Shown here piece by piece: positions 54,461-63,030 of a DNA stretch of 64,000 nucleotides (position 1 is its first letter; each line of letters opens with the position of its first letter). The position numbers were made by a program, and so were the translations under genes. The DNA comes from Arenibacter algicola (GTDB lineage Bacteria > Bacteroidota > Bacteroidia > Flavobacteriales > Flavobacteriaceae). The stretch is from positions 310,001-374,000 of the forward strand of contig NZ_JAHKPO010000013.1 of NCBI RefSeq assembly GCF_018860365.1, given 5' to 3'. The notes under the pieces were generated by a model. That model made no database searches. It was not told the origin of the DNA and saw only the letters and a program-made list of their open reading frames with translations.

Positions 54461-56758
54461 CTAAGGTTTAAGCCATATTTCTTGCCCTGGTACGGTTTGT
54501 ATGATCAGTGTATCGCCATCCCAGGTATGGGTTATTTTATCGTCTATGGAAATTTCTTTTTTCTGAAAGGGGTTCTTAAGCTTAACTTCTCCTCCTTTTT
54601 CAGAAATGATCTTTACCCATTTTAATTTTCCGTCTTGTTTTTGGGCGGATATTAAAAAGGCACCTTCTGTCCGTAATTTGCTAAAACCAACGTTCTTCCA
54701 ATCTGGAGGAATAGCGGGAAAAATGCGTACGGTTCCGGTGTGACTTTGTATTAGCATTTCCTGTAGGCCTGCGGCAAAGGCAAAGTTGCCCTCCAAGGTA
54801 AACGGCCTATAGGTGAAATTTGATTTTCCGGTACCCGATTGGTCACCGTTAACATGAAAACTATTGGGCAGTACAAAGGAGGTGGCAAAATCCTTCAATG
54901 CTTTTACCGCTCCTTCCCCATCATGGGCTCTTGCCTTTAAGTTAGCCAGCCAGCTAAAGGAATATCCTACCCATTGGCTAGAGCCAGTGGAATCCAAGTT
55001 GGCAATGGTCTTTTCTATGACCTCCATATCCTTTGATCCATTTGATGGGTCTATCAATCCAAGTGGGTGTATGGCCATTAAATGGGAGAAGTGCCGGTGT
55101 GATTCGTTGAATGATAGGCTAGGAGAAAACATAAGTCCCTGTTCATTTACAGCATAATCTGGCCATTCTTTTAGTATAGCTCTCCATTGGTCTGCCTCTT
55201 CCTTTAGTCCTAGCTCCATGGCCAGTTCTGCCGCATGGGAATAGGTCCATTTAATCAGGGCAAGGTCAAAATTGGTTATATCGCCAAACCAGGCCTCACG
55301 GGAATTATTATGTATTTCAGGGCTGGAACTCAATGGCAGTTTTCTTTTTCCATCCTCCCCCAAAACCGATAATTCGTTAAAATGAATGGCCACCTCCTTG
55401 ATCCACGGATAGGCCTCGTTTGTAAGGAAATCCTTGTCCATGGAATACCGCCAGTGCAGATAGAAATGTTGCCCCAACCAAGCCCCGACCGTTGGGCCGA
55501 AGGAATATTGTATCCAACCCCCCATTGGTTCTCCGGTCAAGGTAGTAACCCCGGGTACGTTAAGTCCGTTAGTGCCGTAGAAATCTTTTGTATATTTTTT
55601 AAAAGTAGGTTTGTATTGGGTAAGCCAGTCAATAAATCCTTGTTCCAAATCCAAGTGATTTCCGGAATAGGTAGGCCAATAACTTAATTGTGTATTTAGG
55701 TCATGGTGGAAATCGCCTTTCCAAGGAGGTAATTTTCCATTATCAGCGGTCCATACACTTTGCAGGGATATGGGTGGCGCCCCTTGTCTGGCTGCTGAGC
55801 CTAATTTGAACATTTCCATATACCATTGGTTTTGCAGAACAGGATCGGGAACCTTGATGGTAGACTTGTTCCAGAAGGTATTCCACCAAGCTATATGACT
55901 TTCCATGGAGGATTCAATTCCCTTTTGAAGCGATTTTGTTACCACCTGTTCAGCCGTTTCTTCAGGATCTTTCCCCGAGGTTTGGGAGCTTATGCTCCAA
56001 CTCCCTTGTAATCCTTTTGGTGTAGGTTTCCACTGGGTGTGCACTTGAAATTTAAAGTCGGACCAACCCTTTTGGTCATAGGTAATAATATGGTCTTTTT
56101 GGGTAACCCTACCCCCATCATAATTTAGTCTTCTAAGGTCTTGCCCTGTTACCGGATTATCTGCGCCGGCCTGCTTTACTGAGACATAGGCAGGTGGAAT
56201 TATGGTGGGGTTCAGATCTCCGCTAATGTTTTCAAAGGTATACCAGCCCAAAGGTTCAGTGGCATGGACAAAGGTTTTAAGTATGGCACCATTCTTCCAT
56301 TTTACTTCACATATTGCTGAATCCAAATTCAGCTTTACCGATTCTACCTCTCCCAATTCCTTAACGTCGAATTCCAAGGCTCCCCCGGGAATTTTTGAGG
56401 GTGCCGGTAATTGGTCATAGGGCACATCATAACGATCCTGTACATTTTTATAGGTATCTTTTTCCCATTGCTCCTTTACCCAATTAAAACCGTAGTTCAA
56501 GAAATCTAGATTTTCCATGGGTCGTAAGTCCCAAAGATCAGCTCTGTCCAATGACAATCGGAGTTTCCCGTCATTTTCCCAAACCAAGGCTCCCACAGTT
56601 CCGTTTCCCAAGGGAATGGCTTCATCCCAAGTCGTGGCCAATTGATTGAACTTAAGTTTGTATTTGGGAATTCGGTCTAGCTCCACTTTTTTAGGCGTGG
56701 AATCGCAACTTGCCATGGAGAGAATTATGGCCAAGATGTACATTGTTTTAGTCGTCAT
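54461..56758 (-). CDS. GH95-like hydrolase, lipoprotein
   Basis: About 765 residues from the ATG at 56758; lipoprotein signal ends ILSMASC. The overall fold fits GH95: N-terminal PLGNGTVGALVWENDGKLRLSLDRADLWD, an (alpha/alpha)6 barrel with LNTQLSYWPTYSGNHLDLEQGF and SSSPEIHNN, and an end TLEGNFAFAAGLQEMLIQSHTGTVRIFPAIPPDW. In characterised GH95 enzymes the last motif is typically (Q)IDGNFG with a catalytic-base-related Asp; here it is Glu (near residue 655). The Asn-rich barrel motif is also changed (HHDLNTQ). So it may be a distinct, unassigned GH95 clade, possibly another specificity such as L-galactose or fucose. The upstream gene ends 18 bp before it, so they are co-transcribed. Confidence 0.78.
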   Translation of the reverse strand: MTTKTMYILAIILSMASCDSTPKKVELDRIPKYKLKFNQLATTWDEAIPLGNGTVGALVWENDGKLRLSLDRADLWDLRPMENLDFLNYGFNWVKEQWEKDTYKNVQDRYDVPYDQLPAPSKIPGGALEFDVKELGEVESVKLNLDSAICEVKWKNGAILKTFVHATEPLGWYTFENISGDLNPTIIPPAYVSVKQAGADNPVTGQDLRRLNYDGGRVTQKDHIITYDQKGWSDFKFQVHTQWKPTPKGLQGSWSISSQTSGKDPEETAEQVVTKSLQKGIESSMESHIAWWNTFWNKSTIKVPDPVLQNQWYMEMFKLGSAARQGAPPISLQSVWTADNGKLPPWKGDFHHDLNTQLSYWPTYSGNHLDLEQGFIDWLTQYKPTFKKYTKDFYGTNGLNVPGVTTLTGEPMGGWIQYSFGPTVGAWLGQHFYLHWRYSMDKDFLTNEAYPWIKEVAIHFNELSVLGEDGKRKLPLSSSPEIHNNSREAWFGDITNFDLALIKWTYSHAAELAMELGLKEEADQWRAILKEWPDYAVNEQGLMFSPSLSFNESHRHFSHLMAIHPLGLIDPSNGSKDMEVIEKTIANLDSTGSSQWVGYSFSWLANLKARAHDGEGAVKALKDFATSFVLPNSFHVNGDQSGTGKSNFTYRPFTLEGNFAFAAGLQEMLIQSHTGTVRIFPAIPPDWKNVGFSKLRTEGAFLISAQKQDGKLKWVKIISEKGGEVKLKNPFQKKEISIDDKITHTWDGDTLIIQTVPGQEIWLKP

Positions 56759-56775
56759 ATGTTTTGTTTTATGGC

Positions 56776-59586
56776 TCAATAAATTACAAACCAAGTACTG
56801 CCGTTGGCGGGAATTTCCACTTTTAATTCTACCGAATAATCCCTTGCCAATTCATAGCTTATTCTTTTTCCTTCCTGCTCCTTTATGCTGACTTCATTGG
56901 AGTGCCCTGTGTAATAAAGGGGGAGTTTTATAGTTTGGGACAAGGTCTCGTTAGTTGGGTTAAAGAACATTGCAAGTCCCTTTTCATTTAGGTTGGGGTC
57001 AACGTGCATAACACCGTCAATTTCCCTTCCATTGGCTCTTTTTAAGTGCACAATGGGAGCGTTGAGAATATGGCGGTACCTTTTGTACCAATCAACCACT
57101 TCAATAACGGTCGACTTTGTTTTCTCGGTATCGTACAAGCGGGGGCCCCTATAACAGGCCTGAACTCCCATACCATAGTTTTGCACCATATGGGCCTTAT
57201 AGACCTCTAAATGGGTGTCCAATGGCTCTATAGTGGCTTCTGCTCCACCACCGTGGTATTCTGTTAGTGGAACAAAGGTCCAACTCATGCTTGGAAGCCT
57301 GTCGTAGGTTCCGTCATACATATTTTGTCTCCCTAGCACCAATTGACGTTCTCGGGGTAGGGACCAATTAACTTCCCTATAACCAATTCCATTTTTAGTA
57401 CTGCCACTAAGATAGTACCAATCCGGGATATTTAGGGAAATCCCTTTTTCGTTGCACCATTTGTAGAAATTGGTAATTCGTTTCCAGGATTTCCATTGGG
57501 AATCCTCCAGGCCCTTATGACCTACATGGGTTGTGGAGGCACATAATTGACCGGGGTAAGAACCGTCGTGCTCCAAGAGATCAAAACCGGTTTTTTCAAA
57601 GAAGGTCGTTAATTTTTCAAAATAGTCAATTCCCCACTGGCTGTTCAGGCAGGGCGAACTGCCATGAATTACGCCACCTCTTTTCCCCGTTTCCGGATTA
57701 ATAACATCTACCTCCTCACTGATCCATCTGCTGGACAACAAGGAATATCCACCCAATTCTATACCCTTGGAATGGGCATAATCTGCCAAGGCTTTAAATT
57801 TATTTAAATTACTATCGGACAGGTCTTCCATGTTCAGGCCACTGCCAAAACTTAAAATGACCATTTCGTAACCTGTTTCCGCGCATTGATCAATAGCTGC
57901 CCTTACTTTATCATCATCAGTGGTGGTCAAATGTAAAAATAAGGGATTTTCTGTAGTCCAAGGGGCTATTAATTTGTACATAGCATTGGTAGAAAGGCCT
58001 TTACGCTGCCTATCGTGACTGTCAAAGGGCATTTCCCAGATTCTGAAGGATTCAAAATTGGTACCTGGGGATATGGTTTCATTGGGTCCGATGGGCAATT
58101 TACATTCCAATAAACAGGGAGTGGATAATAGATAACTGGCTTGTGAGGTATAACGTGGATCTTTTTCCCAATGCACAACTTTGTTGGCATTTTTCATGGA
58201 CATGGAATGAAATTCAAAATCGCTTTCCACATGAATGTTGGGGGTCTCCCAACCGTTTTGTTTTTCTACCGCACTTTCGGCCTCCACCATGGCCAGGATT
58301 TCACTTTTAAAATTGTTTAAAACAATGGATTTTGATCCACTGTTATCAATGGTGAACCATTTACTGATCAAAGGAATGCCATCATAGATTTCATAATGTA
58401 CCTTCACTATGAGGTTTTGAAATTCTGGATGGGTATAGGAAAAGCTTATTTGTTTACCTTGGGTCGTACTTTTTGGTTTGGAAGACCATCTTTTGTTTGG
58501 CCAGTTTATACGCTCTTGAATTTCATCAATCTTAAAATCGGTAAGTTGAAACGATCCAGCCGGACTCCACATTTGTTCTAGCCACTCCTCTTTTAAATAG
58601 CCGTATTCAATCTGTCCGTCCAGACCACCAACCGTATATTCCTGCCCATCTATGGTAAGCATGGCCTCTGGACTAACACCACGGAGCAGTGATTCTCCTG
58701 ATACAAGATTGGTAAAACCAACCGTAGCACAGTTAGGGGTAAGTCGGAAAGTTCTACTGATCAATCCATTGGAAATTACAATTTCCTTTCCATTGGCCTG
58801 TTGATAGACTTGAGATGGAAGATTTATTTTTTCAACCAACCAATCCGTTTTTACTCCTTCTTTATAAATGTTTTGGCCCAGGGGTAATTTTTGTATTAAA
58901 GGTTTAATAGTGTTGTTAAAATTGGAATCAACAGTTTTTAATTTATTAATATAGTTGGCATCTACCAATTGTGGTTTAAAATTGGAATAGTTGATGGTTG
59001 CATTTGCCCAAACGGCATGGTCACCAGAGACACCATCACCGCTATCCTCTACGCTAAGTTCCATGATCTGAATACCACTTAAGTCTAAATTTACTTGAAT
59101 GGCCTTGCTTCCTCCCGTAATTTTTTTGCTTTTCCACAACAATTTCCCATCTCCTTTTATTACGAATCTAACACTGCCATTGCCCAAGTTGTCTTCCGAG
59201 TTGGCAATACCTACAAATGTTTTATCCGCTTCGTGTTGGGTATAGAATAATTTATTGCCATCACTCAGCGTATTAAATTTCACATTCTGAGGAAAGTCCT
59301 GCTTATCCTGAATCCCAACCTGGGCCTTAAATTTTTCACCCTTACCATCCAGAAAAAAGAAGAGCTTACTTCCGGATAAGGTTCCAATGCCATTTTTAAA
59401 TGATACTCCCCCAATTTGAATCGGGACTCCGGTGATTGCCTTGTTTTTTTGGGCAGACCACCAAGGTTGTTCAGGTTTTTCAATATCCAATTCGGAAAGG
59501 CTTATAGTCCCTTTTCCGGCTTGTTGCGAATGGGTGGATATGGAGAAAAAGAGGAATAGGGGTAAATAGATTTTTAGGAATTGCAT
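56776..59586 (-). CDS. NPCBM-domain protein with TIM-barrel hydrolase core (unassigned family)
   Basis: A 936-residue exported protein (signal FFSISTHSQ). Residues ~30-205 form an NPCBM/NEW2 jelly roll (ISLSELDIEKPEQPWWSAQKNK ... IQIGGVSFKNGIGT ... IMELSVEDSGDGVSGDHAVWANATI). After a linker, a beta-sandwich (~270-540), then a TIM barrel (~555-830) with TGYEMVILSFGSGLN, KGIELGGYSLLSSRW and FDLLEHDGSYPG (Asp near residue 670, in the place of clan GH-D nucleophiles). The C terminus is another beta domain. It looks like GH36/GH27-type alpha-galactosidases without close match to their usual motifs. First gene of the tight GH pair with the GH95-like gene. Confidence 0.72.
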   Translation of the reverse strand: MQFLKIYLPLFLFFSISTHSQQAGKGTISLSELDIEKPEQPWWSAQKNKAITGVPIQIGGVSFKNGIGTLSGSKLFFFLDGKGEKFKAQVGIQDKQDFPQNVKFNTLSDGNKLFYTQHEADKTFVGIANSEDNLGNGSVRFVIKGDGKLLWKSKKITGGSKAIQVNLDLSGIQIMELSVEDSGDGVSGDHAVWANATINYSNFKPQLVDANYINKLKTVDSNFNNTIKPLIQKLPLGQNIYKEGVKTDWLVEKINLPSQVYQQANGKEIVISNGLISRTFRLTPNCATVGFTNLVSGESLLRGVSPEAMLTIDGQEYTVGGLDGQIEYGYLKEEWLEQMWSPAGSFQLTDFKIDEIQERINWPNKRWSSKPKSTTQGKQISFSYTHPEFQNLIVKVHYEIYDGIPLISKWFTIDNSGSKSIVLNNFKSEILAMVEAESAVEKQNGWETPNIHVESDFEFHSMSMKNANKVVHWEKDPRYTSQASYLLSTPCLLECKLPIGPNETISPGTNFESFRIWEMPFDSHDRQRKGLSTNAMYKLIAPWTTENPLFLHLTTTDDDKVRAAIDQCAETGYEMVILSFGSGLNMEDLSDSNLNKFKALADYAHSKGIELGGYSLLSSRWISEEVDVINPETGKRGGVIHGSSPCLNSQWGIDYFEKLTTFFEKTGFDLLEHDGSYPGQLCASTTHVGHKGLEDSQWKSWKRITNFYKWCNEKGISLNIPDWYYLSGSTKNGIGYREVNWSLPRERQLVLGRQNMYDGTYDRLPSMSWTFVPLTEYHGGGAEATIEPLDTHLEVYKAHMVQNYGMGVQACYRGPRLYDTEKTKSTVIEVVDWYKRYRHILNAPIVHLKRANGREIDGVMHVDPNLNEKGLAMFFNPTNETLSQTIKLPLYYTGHSNEVSIKEQEGKRISYELARDYSVELKVEIPANGSTWFVIY

Positions 59587-59910
59587 TGTGATTTATATCT
59601 AAATTATGGTGTTCTGTAGGCTCTTAGGTTTCAAGAAAAAATATATCTCAGTAATAGTGGTCTTGTAGTAGCTGGTTGGCTGTAGCTGACTAATGGTTCT
59701 TCTCATTGGCGTCTATTTGTTCAAGGTGAAAAATCCACACTTTACACTATTAAAAATATTAACTATTTGTTAAGACTTTGTAAATATATCGACCAATGGC
59801 GATTTCGAAAGGCTTAGTAACGGAATAAAGGGAATAGCCTATTGCTTAATTGGTATGTGGTTGACTTTGGAGTCAAGAAAATTGAAATGACCAAGGAATG
59901 TTTGGAAAAG
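59587..59910. other. Gap of 324 bp without a gene
   Basis: AT-rich DNA between the sugar-isomerase-like gene and the NPCBM gene. No ORF, palindrome or promoter consensus could be supported. It probably holds the promoter of the NPCBM-GH95-like pair, as both neighbours run leftwards. Confidence 0.4.
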
Positions 59911-60747
59911 CTATGGACAAATAATAGAGGGAATATGTTTTATGGATTCGGCAAGATGATTCTTAATGAACCCGTTAATGTCCCATTGGTCTCCTAATGG
60001 TATTTTAGTATTGGTCTTGTATATTGAATAGGGGTGTGGGCCATATTCAGGGGTGATGGTGATAAAGGGACGTTTTTTTTCCAGGGCAGTTTTGATCATT
60101 AAACCCCACCATTCGGTAAACAGATTCAACTCCGTTTTATAATTACTGTCCCTAGGGTCAATGACTTGTGGACTCTGGGCCGAACCTACCCTAGCATGGA
60201 TATGGTGGGTATGTTCAATGGCTTTTTTTACTGCTTTGGGTTGATTTTCCAATAGAGATTCGGCAACGCAACACCAATGGGAAAGGTCGGAGGTTAATTT
60301 AAGAAAGGGATGTTCCTCAAGGTAGGGTAAACAGGCATGGGCGGCATAGGAAAAGCGCGAGCGATGGGTTTCATGGGTAATGATTACCCCTGTTTCCAAT
60401 TCTATTTCATGGGCCGTTTCAATTAGGGCAGAGTTTTGGTGGCGTGTAAAAAAGTCCATTCCGGTATGCGAATTTACGAATAGGGGATTGGTTTCCACTA
60501 GATTGTACAAATGCCTTTTGTACTGTTCTTGATGCTTGGTAAAATCTACCTCCTTGGTTTCCCAATGCTGTGCCACAAAATCGAGTTCCAAATCCTTCAG
60601 CATGGAACAAATTTCGTTCTTTTTAATACTTTCTAAGGGAAGGTCTATTTCTACGCCCTGATAACCGGCGTTTTTTATCTTGTTTAAAAAAACGGACCAC
60701 GTTAAATCCGAACTTCCCCAACGGGGATATATAAATTTAATTTGCAT
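59911..60747 (-). CDS. Sugar phosphate isomerase/epimerase-like TIM-barrel protein
   Basis: A 278-residue cytosolic xylose-isomerase-like (AP endonuclease 2) TIM barrel. Metal-binding and sugar-contact stretches include GYQGVEIDLPLES, VNSHTGMDFFTRHQ, IITHETHRSRF, LTSDLSHWCC, HIHARVG and ITPEYGPHPYS, with the conserved Glu/Asp/His/Glu set. The substrate cannot be read; many such genes in glycan loci handle keto-sugars or inositols. It follows the PhyH gene by 13 bp on the same strand, so both belong to one transcript, and an AraC regulator divergent from PhyH is the probable controller. Confidence 0.85.
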   Translation of the reverse strand: MQIKFIYPRWGSSDLTWSVFLNKIKNAGYQGVEIDLPLESIKKNEICSMLKDLELDFVAQHWETKEVDFTKHQEQYKRHLYNLVETNPLFVNSHTGMDFFTRHQNSALIETAHEIELETGVIITHETHRSRFSYAAHACLPYLEEHPFLKLTSDLSHWCCVAESLLENQPKAVKKAIEHTHHIHARVGSAQSPQVIDPRDSNYKTELNLFTEWWGLMIKTALEKKRPFITITPEYGPHPYSIYKTNTKIPLGDQWDINGFIKNHLAESIKHIPSIICP

Positions 60748-60760
60748 GCATTGTATTGTT

Positions 60761-61489
60761 TTAATTTCTCTGCTTTCTTTCCCCAGTATGGTCTACCCCT
60801 TGTTCCCTTTCAAATTCGATCATTTTTTTGGGTCTAAAGTTTAAAATTAATGCTCTTCTTTGAGTTTCGGTAGTGTTGCCCTGGCTAAAGTGAAGCGTAA
60901 AACCATCATGAAAAGTACATCCGCCCGGATTTAAAGGAATACTTAAGGCTTTTGAGCTGTCGGTTTCGCAATATAGGGCGCCCCCATTGGGTAGGTTTTT
61001 GTGGGGGAGAATGGGTTTGCCCTCTATTTTGGGGATAAACCACATACATCCATTTTCTTCAAACACCTTGTCCAACGCAATCCAACAACTAGCCGATCTT
61101 TTATCGGGCATAGCAATCCAATAGGCAGCGTCTTGGTGCCAAGGAGTTGGGGTGTTGGTGTTTGGAGCCTTATTGATCATCATATCAAAATCCAGTTCCA
61201 TATCCTCTCCTAGTAGATCCTTGGCCCATTGTTCCGCTTTTTTATATGCACTATTATTAATCAGTTCCTGAGCTATGATGCTGGGTCTCATAATTTGGGT
61301 TATGCGCTCCACCTTCCTGTCGGCATTATTATCCGCGCCGGCAAGATCACTTCTGAGGTGGGCCGTTTTAGCTTTGTCCTGTAAAAGTGTATCGTATATG
61401 GTCCTGAGGGTGTCCACTTCCTCTGGTGTGATTAATTGGTCTATTTTAATAAATCCATCTTTAATGAATTTTAATCTTTTTGTTTCCAT
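60761..61489 (-). CDS. Phytanoyl-CoA dioxygenase (PhyH) family protein
   Basis: A 242-residue Fe(II)/2-oxoglutarate-dependent dioxygenase. The iron facial triad is in PWHQDAAYWIA (His-x-Asp) and a distal His in FHDGFTLHFSQGN; the 2-oxoglutarate Arg is in TETQRRALILNFRP. Despite the family name such bacterial enzymes hydroxylate diverse small molecules, sugars included. Here it starts a two-gene unit with the isomerase-like gene and is divergent from AraC (85 bp), suggesting a dedicated catabolic step, for example oxidation of a modified monosaccharide released by locus B. Confidence 0.87.
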   Translation of the reverse strand: METKRLKFIKDGFIKIDQLITPEEVDTLRTIYDTLLQDKAKTAHLRSDLAGADNNADRKVERITQIMRPSIIAQELINNSAYKKAEQWAKDLLGEDMELDFDMMINKAPNTNTPTPWHQDAAYWIAMPDKRSASCWIALDKVFEENGCMWFIPKIEGKPILPHKNLPNGGALYCETDSSKALSIPLNPGGCTFHDGFTLHFSQGNTTETQRRALILNFRPKKMIEFEREQGVDHTGERKQRN

Positions 61490-61574
61490 GTTGCCGATTT
61501 GTGTGGATCAAAGATGTAGTTAAAATACATAAATATCTATCAATTTTGTACTATATTACTTTTTTATACATTTT

Positions 61575-62435
61575 ATGGATAAACCGACTCAAGATAGAAA
61601 AGTGTTTAATCTTCAGGATTTTGGAATAAAAAGGGGCTTGGCTTTTGGTCATTACCGATACAAAGAGGCAAAGCCGGGTCTTGAGAGCCATCAGCATGTA
61701 GGAGCCTTGGAAATTTGTTATTGTATGAAGGGCCAACAGCACTATAAGATCGGAAACCAATTATTTGAACTTAACGGAAATGATATTTTTGTGGTGCCAC
61801 CAAACACCATGCACAGTACCGGAGAGTTTCCGGAAGATAAGGGAGAATTATTTTGGATTCAATTTCTTGTAGAGAGCTCAAAAGGTAAATTATGCAATAT
61901 GCCCAAAAAGCATTCAGATTTCTTGCTCGGTTCACTTTTGGATAAATCACAACATGTTTTCAAGGGCTCGTTTCAACTAAAATTTGTTCTGGAGAAATTG
62001 TTCGGTCAGCTGGAGAATTCCGATTCCGTGTTATCGAGAATAATGGTCCATCAGTTGATAACCCAATTATTGTTGGAAACGGTTATACTTTCCAATAAAC
62101 CCCTGCAAAGTCCGCCGTCCGTAAAGCTGAATCTGCTGGACAGCTTTATTCATAAAAATCTACATAGGATGATTTACGTGGATGAAATGGCGAGTTTGGT
62201 GGAAATGTCGACGGGGTACTTTAAGGCTTGGTTTAAGAAGGAAACTGGGATGCCCCCAAAGGAATATGCGAACCGACTAAAGATTGAACAGGCCAAAATG
62301 GAATTACTGACCACTAAATCGGTTACTGAAGTGGCATTTGGTCTGGGTTTTGGTTCCTCCCAGTATTTTGCTACCACTTTTAAGAAGTTTACTGGCGCTA
62401 CACCTAAATCCTATAGAAGGTTGCAAAGGGAATAA
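61575..62435 (+). CDS. AraC-family transcriptional regulator
   Basis: A 286-residue regulator: N-terminal cupin-type sensor (ESHQHVGALEICYCMKGQQHYKIGNQLFELNGNDIFVVPPNTMHSTG, residues ~35-85) and a C-terminal double helix-turn-helix (YVDEMASLVEMSTGYFKAWFKKETGMPPKEYANRLKIEQAK then SVTEVAFGLGFGSSQYFATTFKKFTGATPKSYR). It is divergent from the PhyH gene with 85 bp between starts, so it most likely controls that unit, probably as an activator responding to a sugar bound by the cupin. Confidence 0.93.
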   Translation: MDKPTQDRKVFNLQDFGIKRGLAFGHYRYKEAKPGLESHQHVGALEICYCMKGQQHYKIGNQLFELNGNDIFVVPPNTMHSTGEFPEDKGELFWIQFLVESSKGKLCNMPKKHSDFLLGSLLDKSQHVFKGSFQLKFVLEKLFGQLENSDSVLSRIMVHQLITQLLLETVILSNKPLQSPPSVKLNLLDSFIHKNLHRMIYVDEMASLVEMSTGYFKAWFKKETGMPPKEYANRLKIEQAKMELLTTKSVTEVAFGLGFGSSQYFATTFKKFTGATPKSYRRLQRE

Positions 62436-62472
62436 TGAAACATTAAATTAACTTTGAGGTTACTTCAAAAAA

Positions 62473-62506
62473 AAAAATCCGGAACCTTGGCGGTATCCGG
62501 ATTTTT
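62473..62506. terminator. Terminator of the araC-type gene
   Basis: Perfect stem AAAAATCCGGA (62473-62483) and TCCGGATTTTT (62496-62506) with a 12-base loop, 38 bp after the stop codon. Confidence 0.9.
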
Positions 62507-62530
62507 CAAAACTAACTCAACTCAATTTTA

Positions 62531-62565
62531 TCAGGTTTATTTAGAGGAACTTGAAGTAAACCTGA
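62531..62565. repeat. Inverted repeat in the convergent gap
   Basis: TCAGGTTTA (62531-62539) and TAAACCTGA (62557-62565) flank 17 bases. No T-tract follows, so it is not a standard terminator; an RNA hairpin or protein site is possible. The rest of the gap to 62880 shows nothing. Confidence 0.5.
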
Positions 62566-62880
62566 ATATTTTAACAATTAACTTCTTATTAAATGAAATC
62601 TTATGCAAGATAATTGGTTAGTCCCTTCTAGGCTACCAATTTCCTAACAAACACCGATACTTTTTTTGCACGTTTATCTTTATTGGCTGTTTTGGGGTAT
62701 ATATTTTGAATATTATTTTGAAGAAAGTAGGATTAATATTTTTGAGGCAGCAACCTGCTATTGGAAAGTTTAACGCTTATAAAGTTGGGTTTGGTTAAAA
62801 CATTCCAAGGGTTCGGGCAGAATTTAAATTACTTATCTGAGGGCCGTATAAAAGACGGTCGTATAAAGCATAATAAACAA

Positions 62881-62911
62881 AGACACGGGTAGAAATTTCC
62901 TGCCCGTGTCT
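62881..62911. terminator. Hairpin downstream of the second susD
   Basis: AGACACGGG (62881-62889) and CCCGTGTCT (62903-62911), 13-base loop, ~120 bp after the susD stop (minus direction). A/T flanks are modest, so strength is uncertain. Confidence 0.65.
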
Positions 62912-63030
62912 TGTTTAGTTACCTTTTTTATTGAACCTTTTGGGGTTTCAAAAAAAAGCGAATTAAATACTAAAATGCTTTTTCGCCTTTTTGGAATACC
63001 TGTTTTAGGTATTCCAAGAGGCGGTATTAA

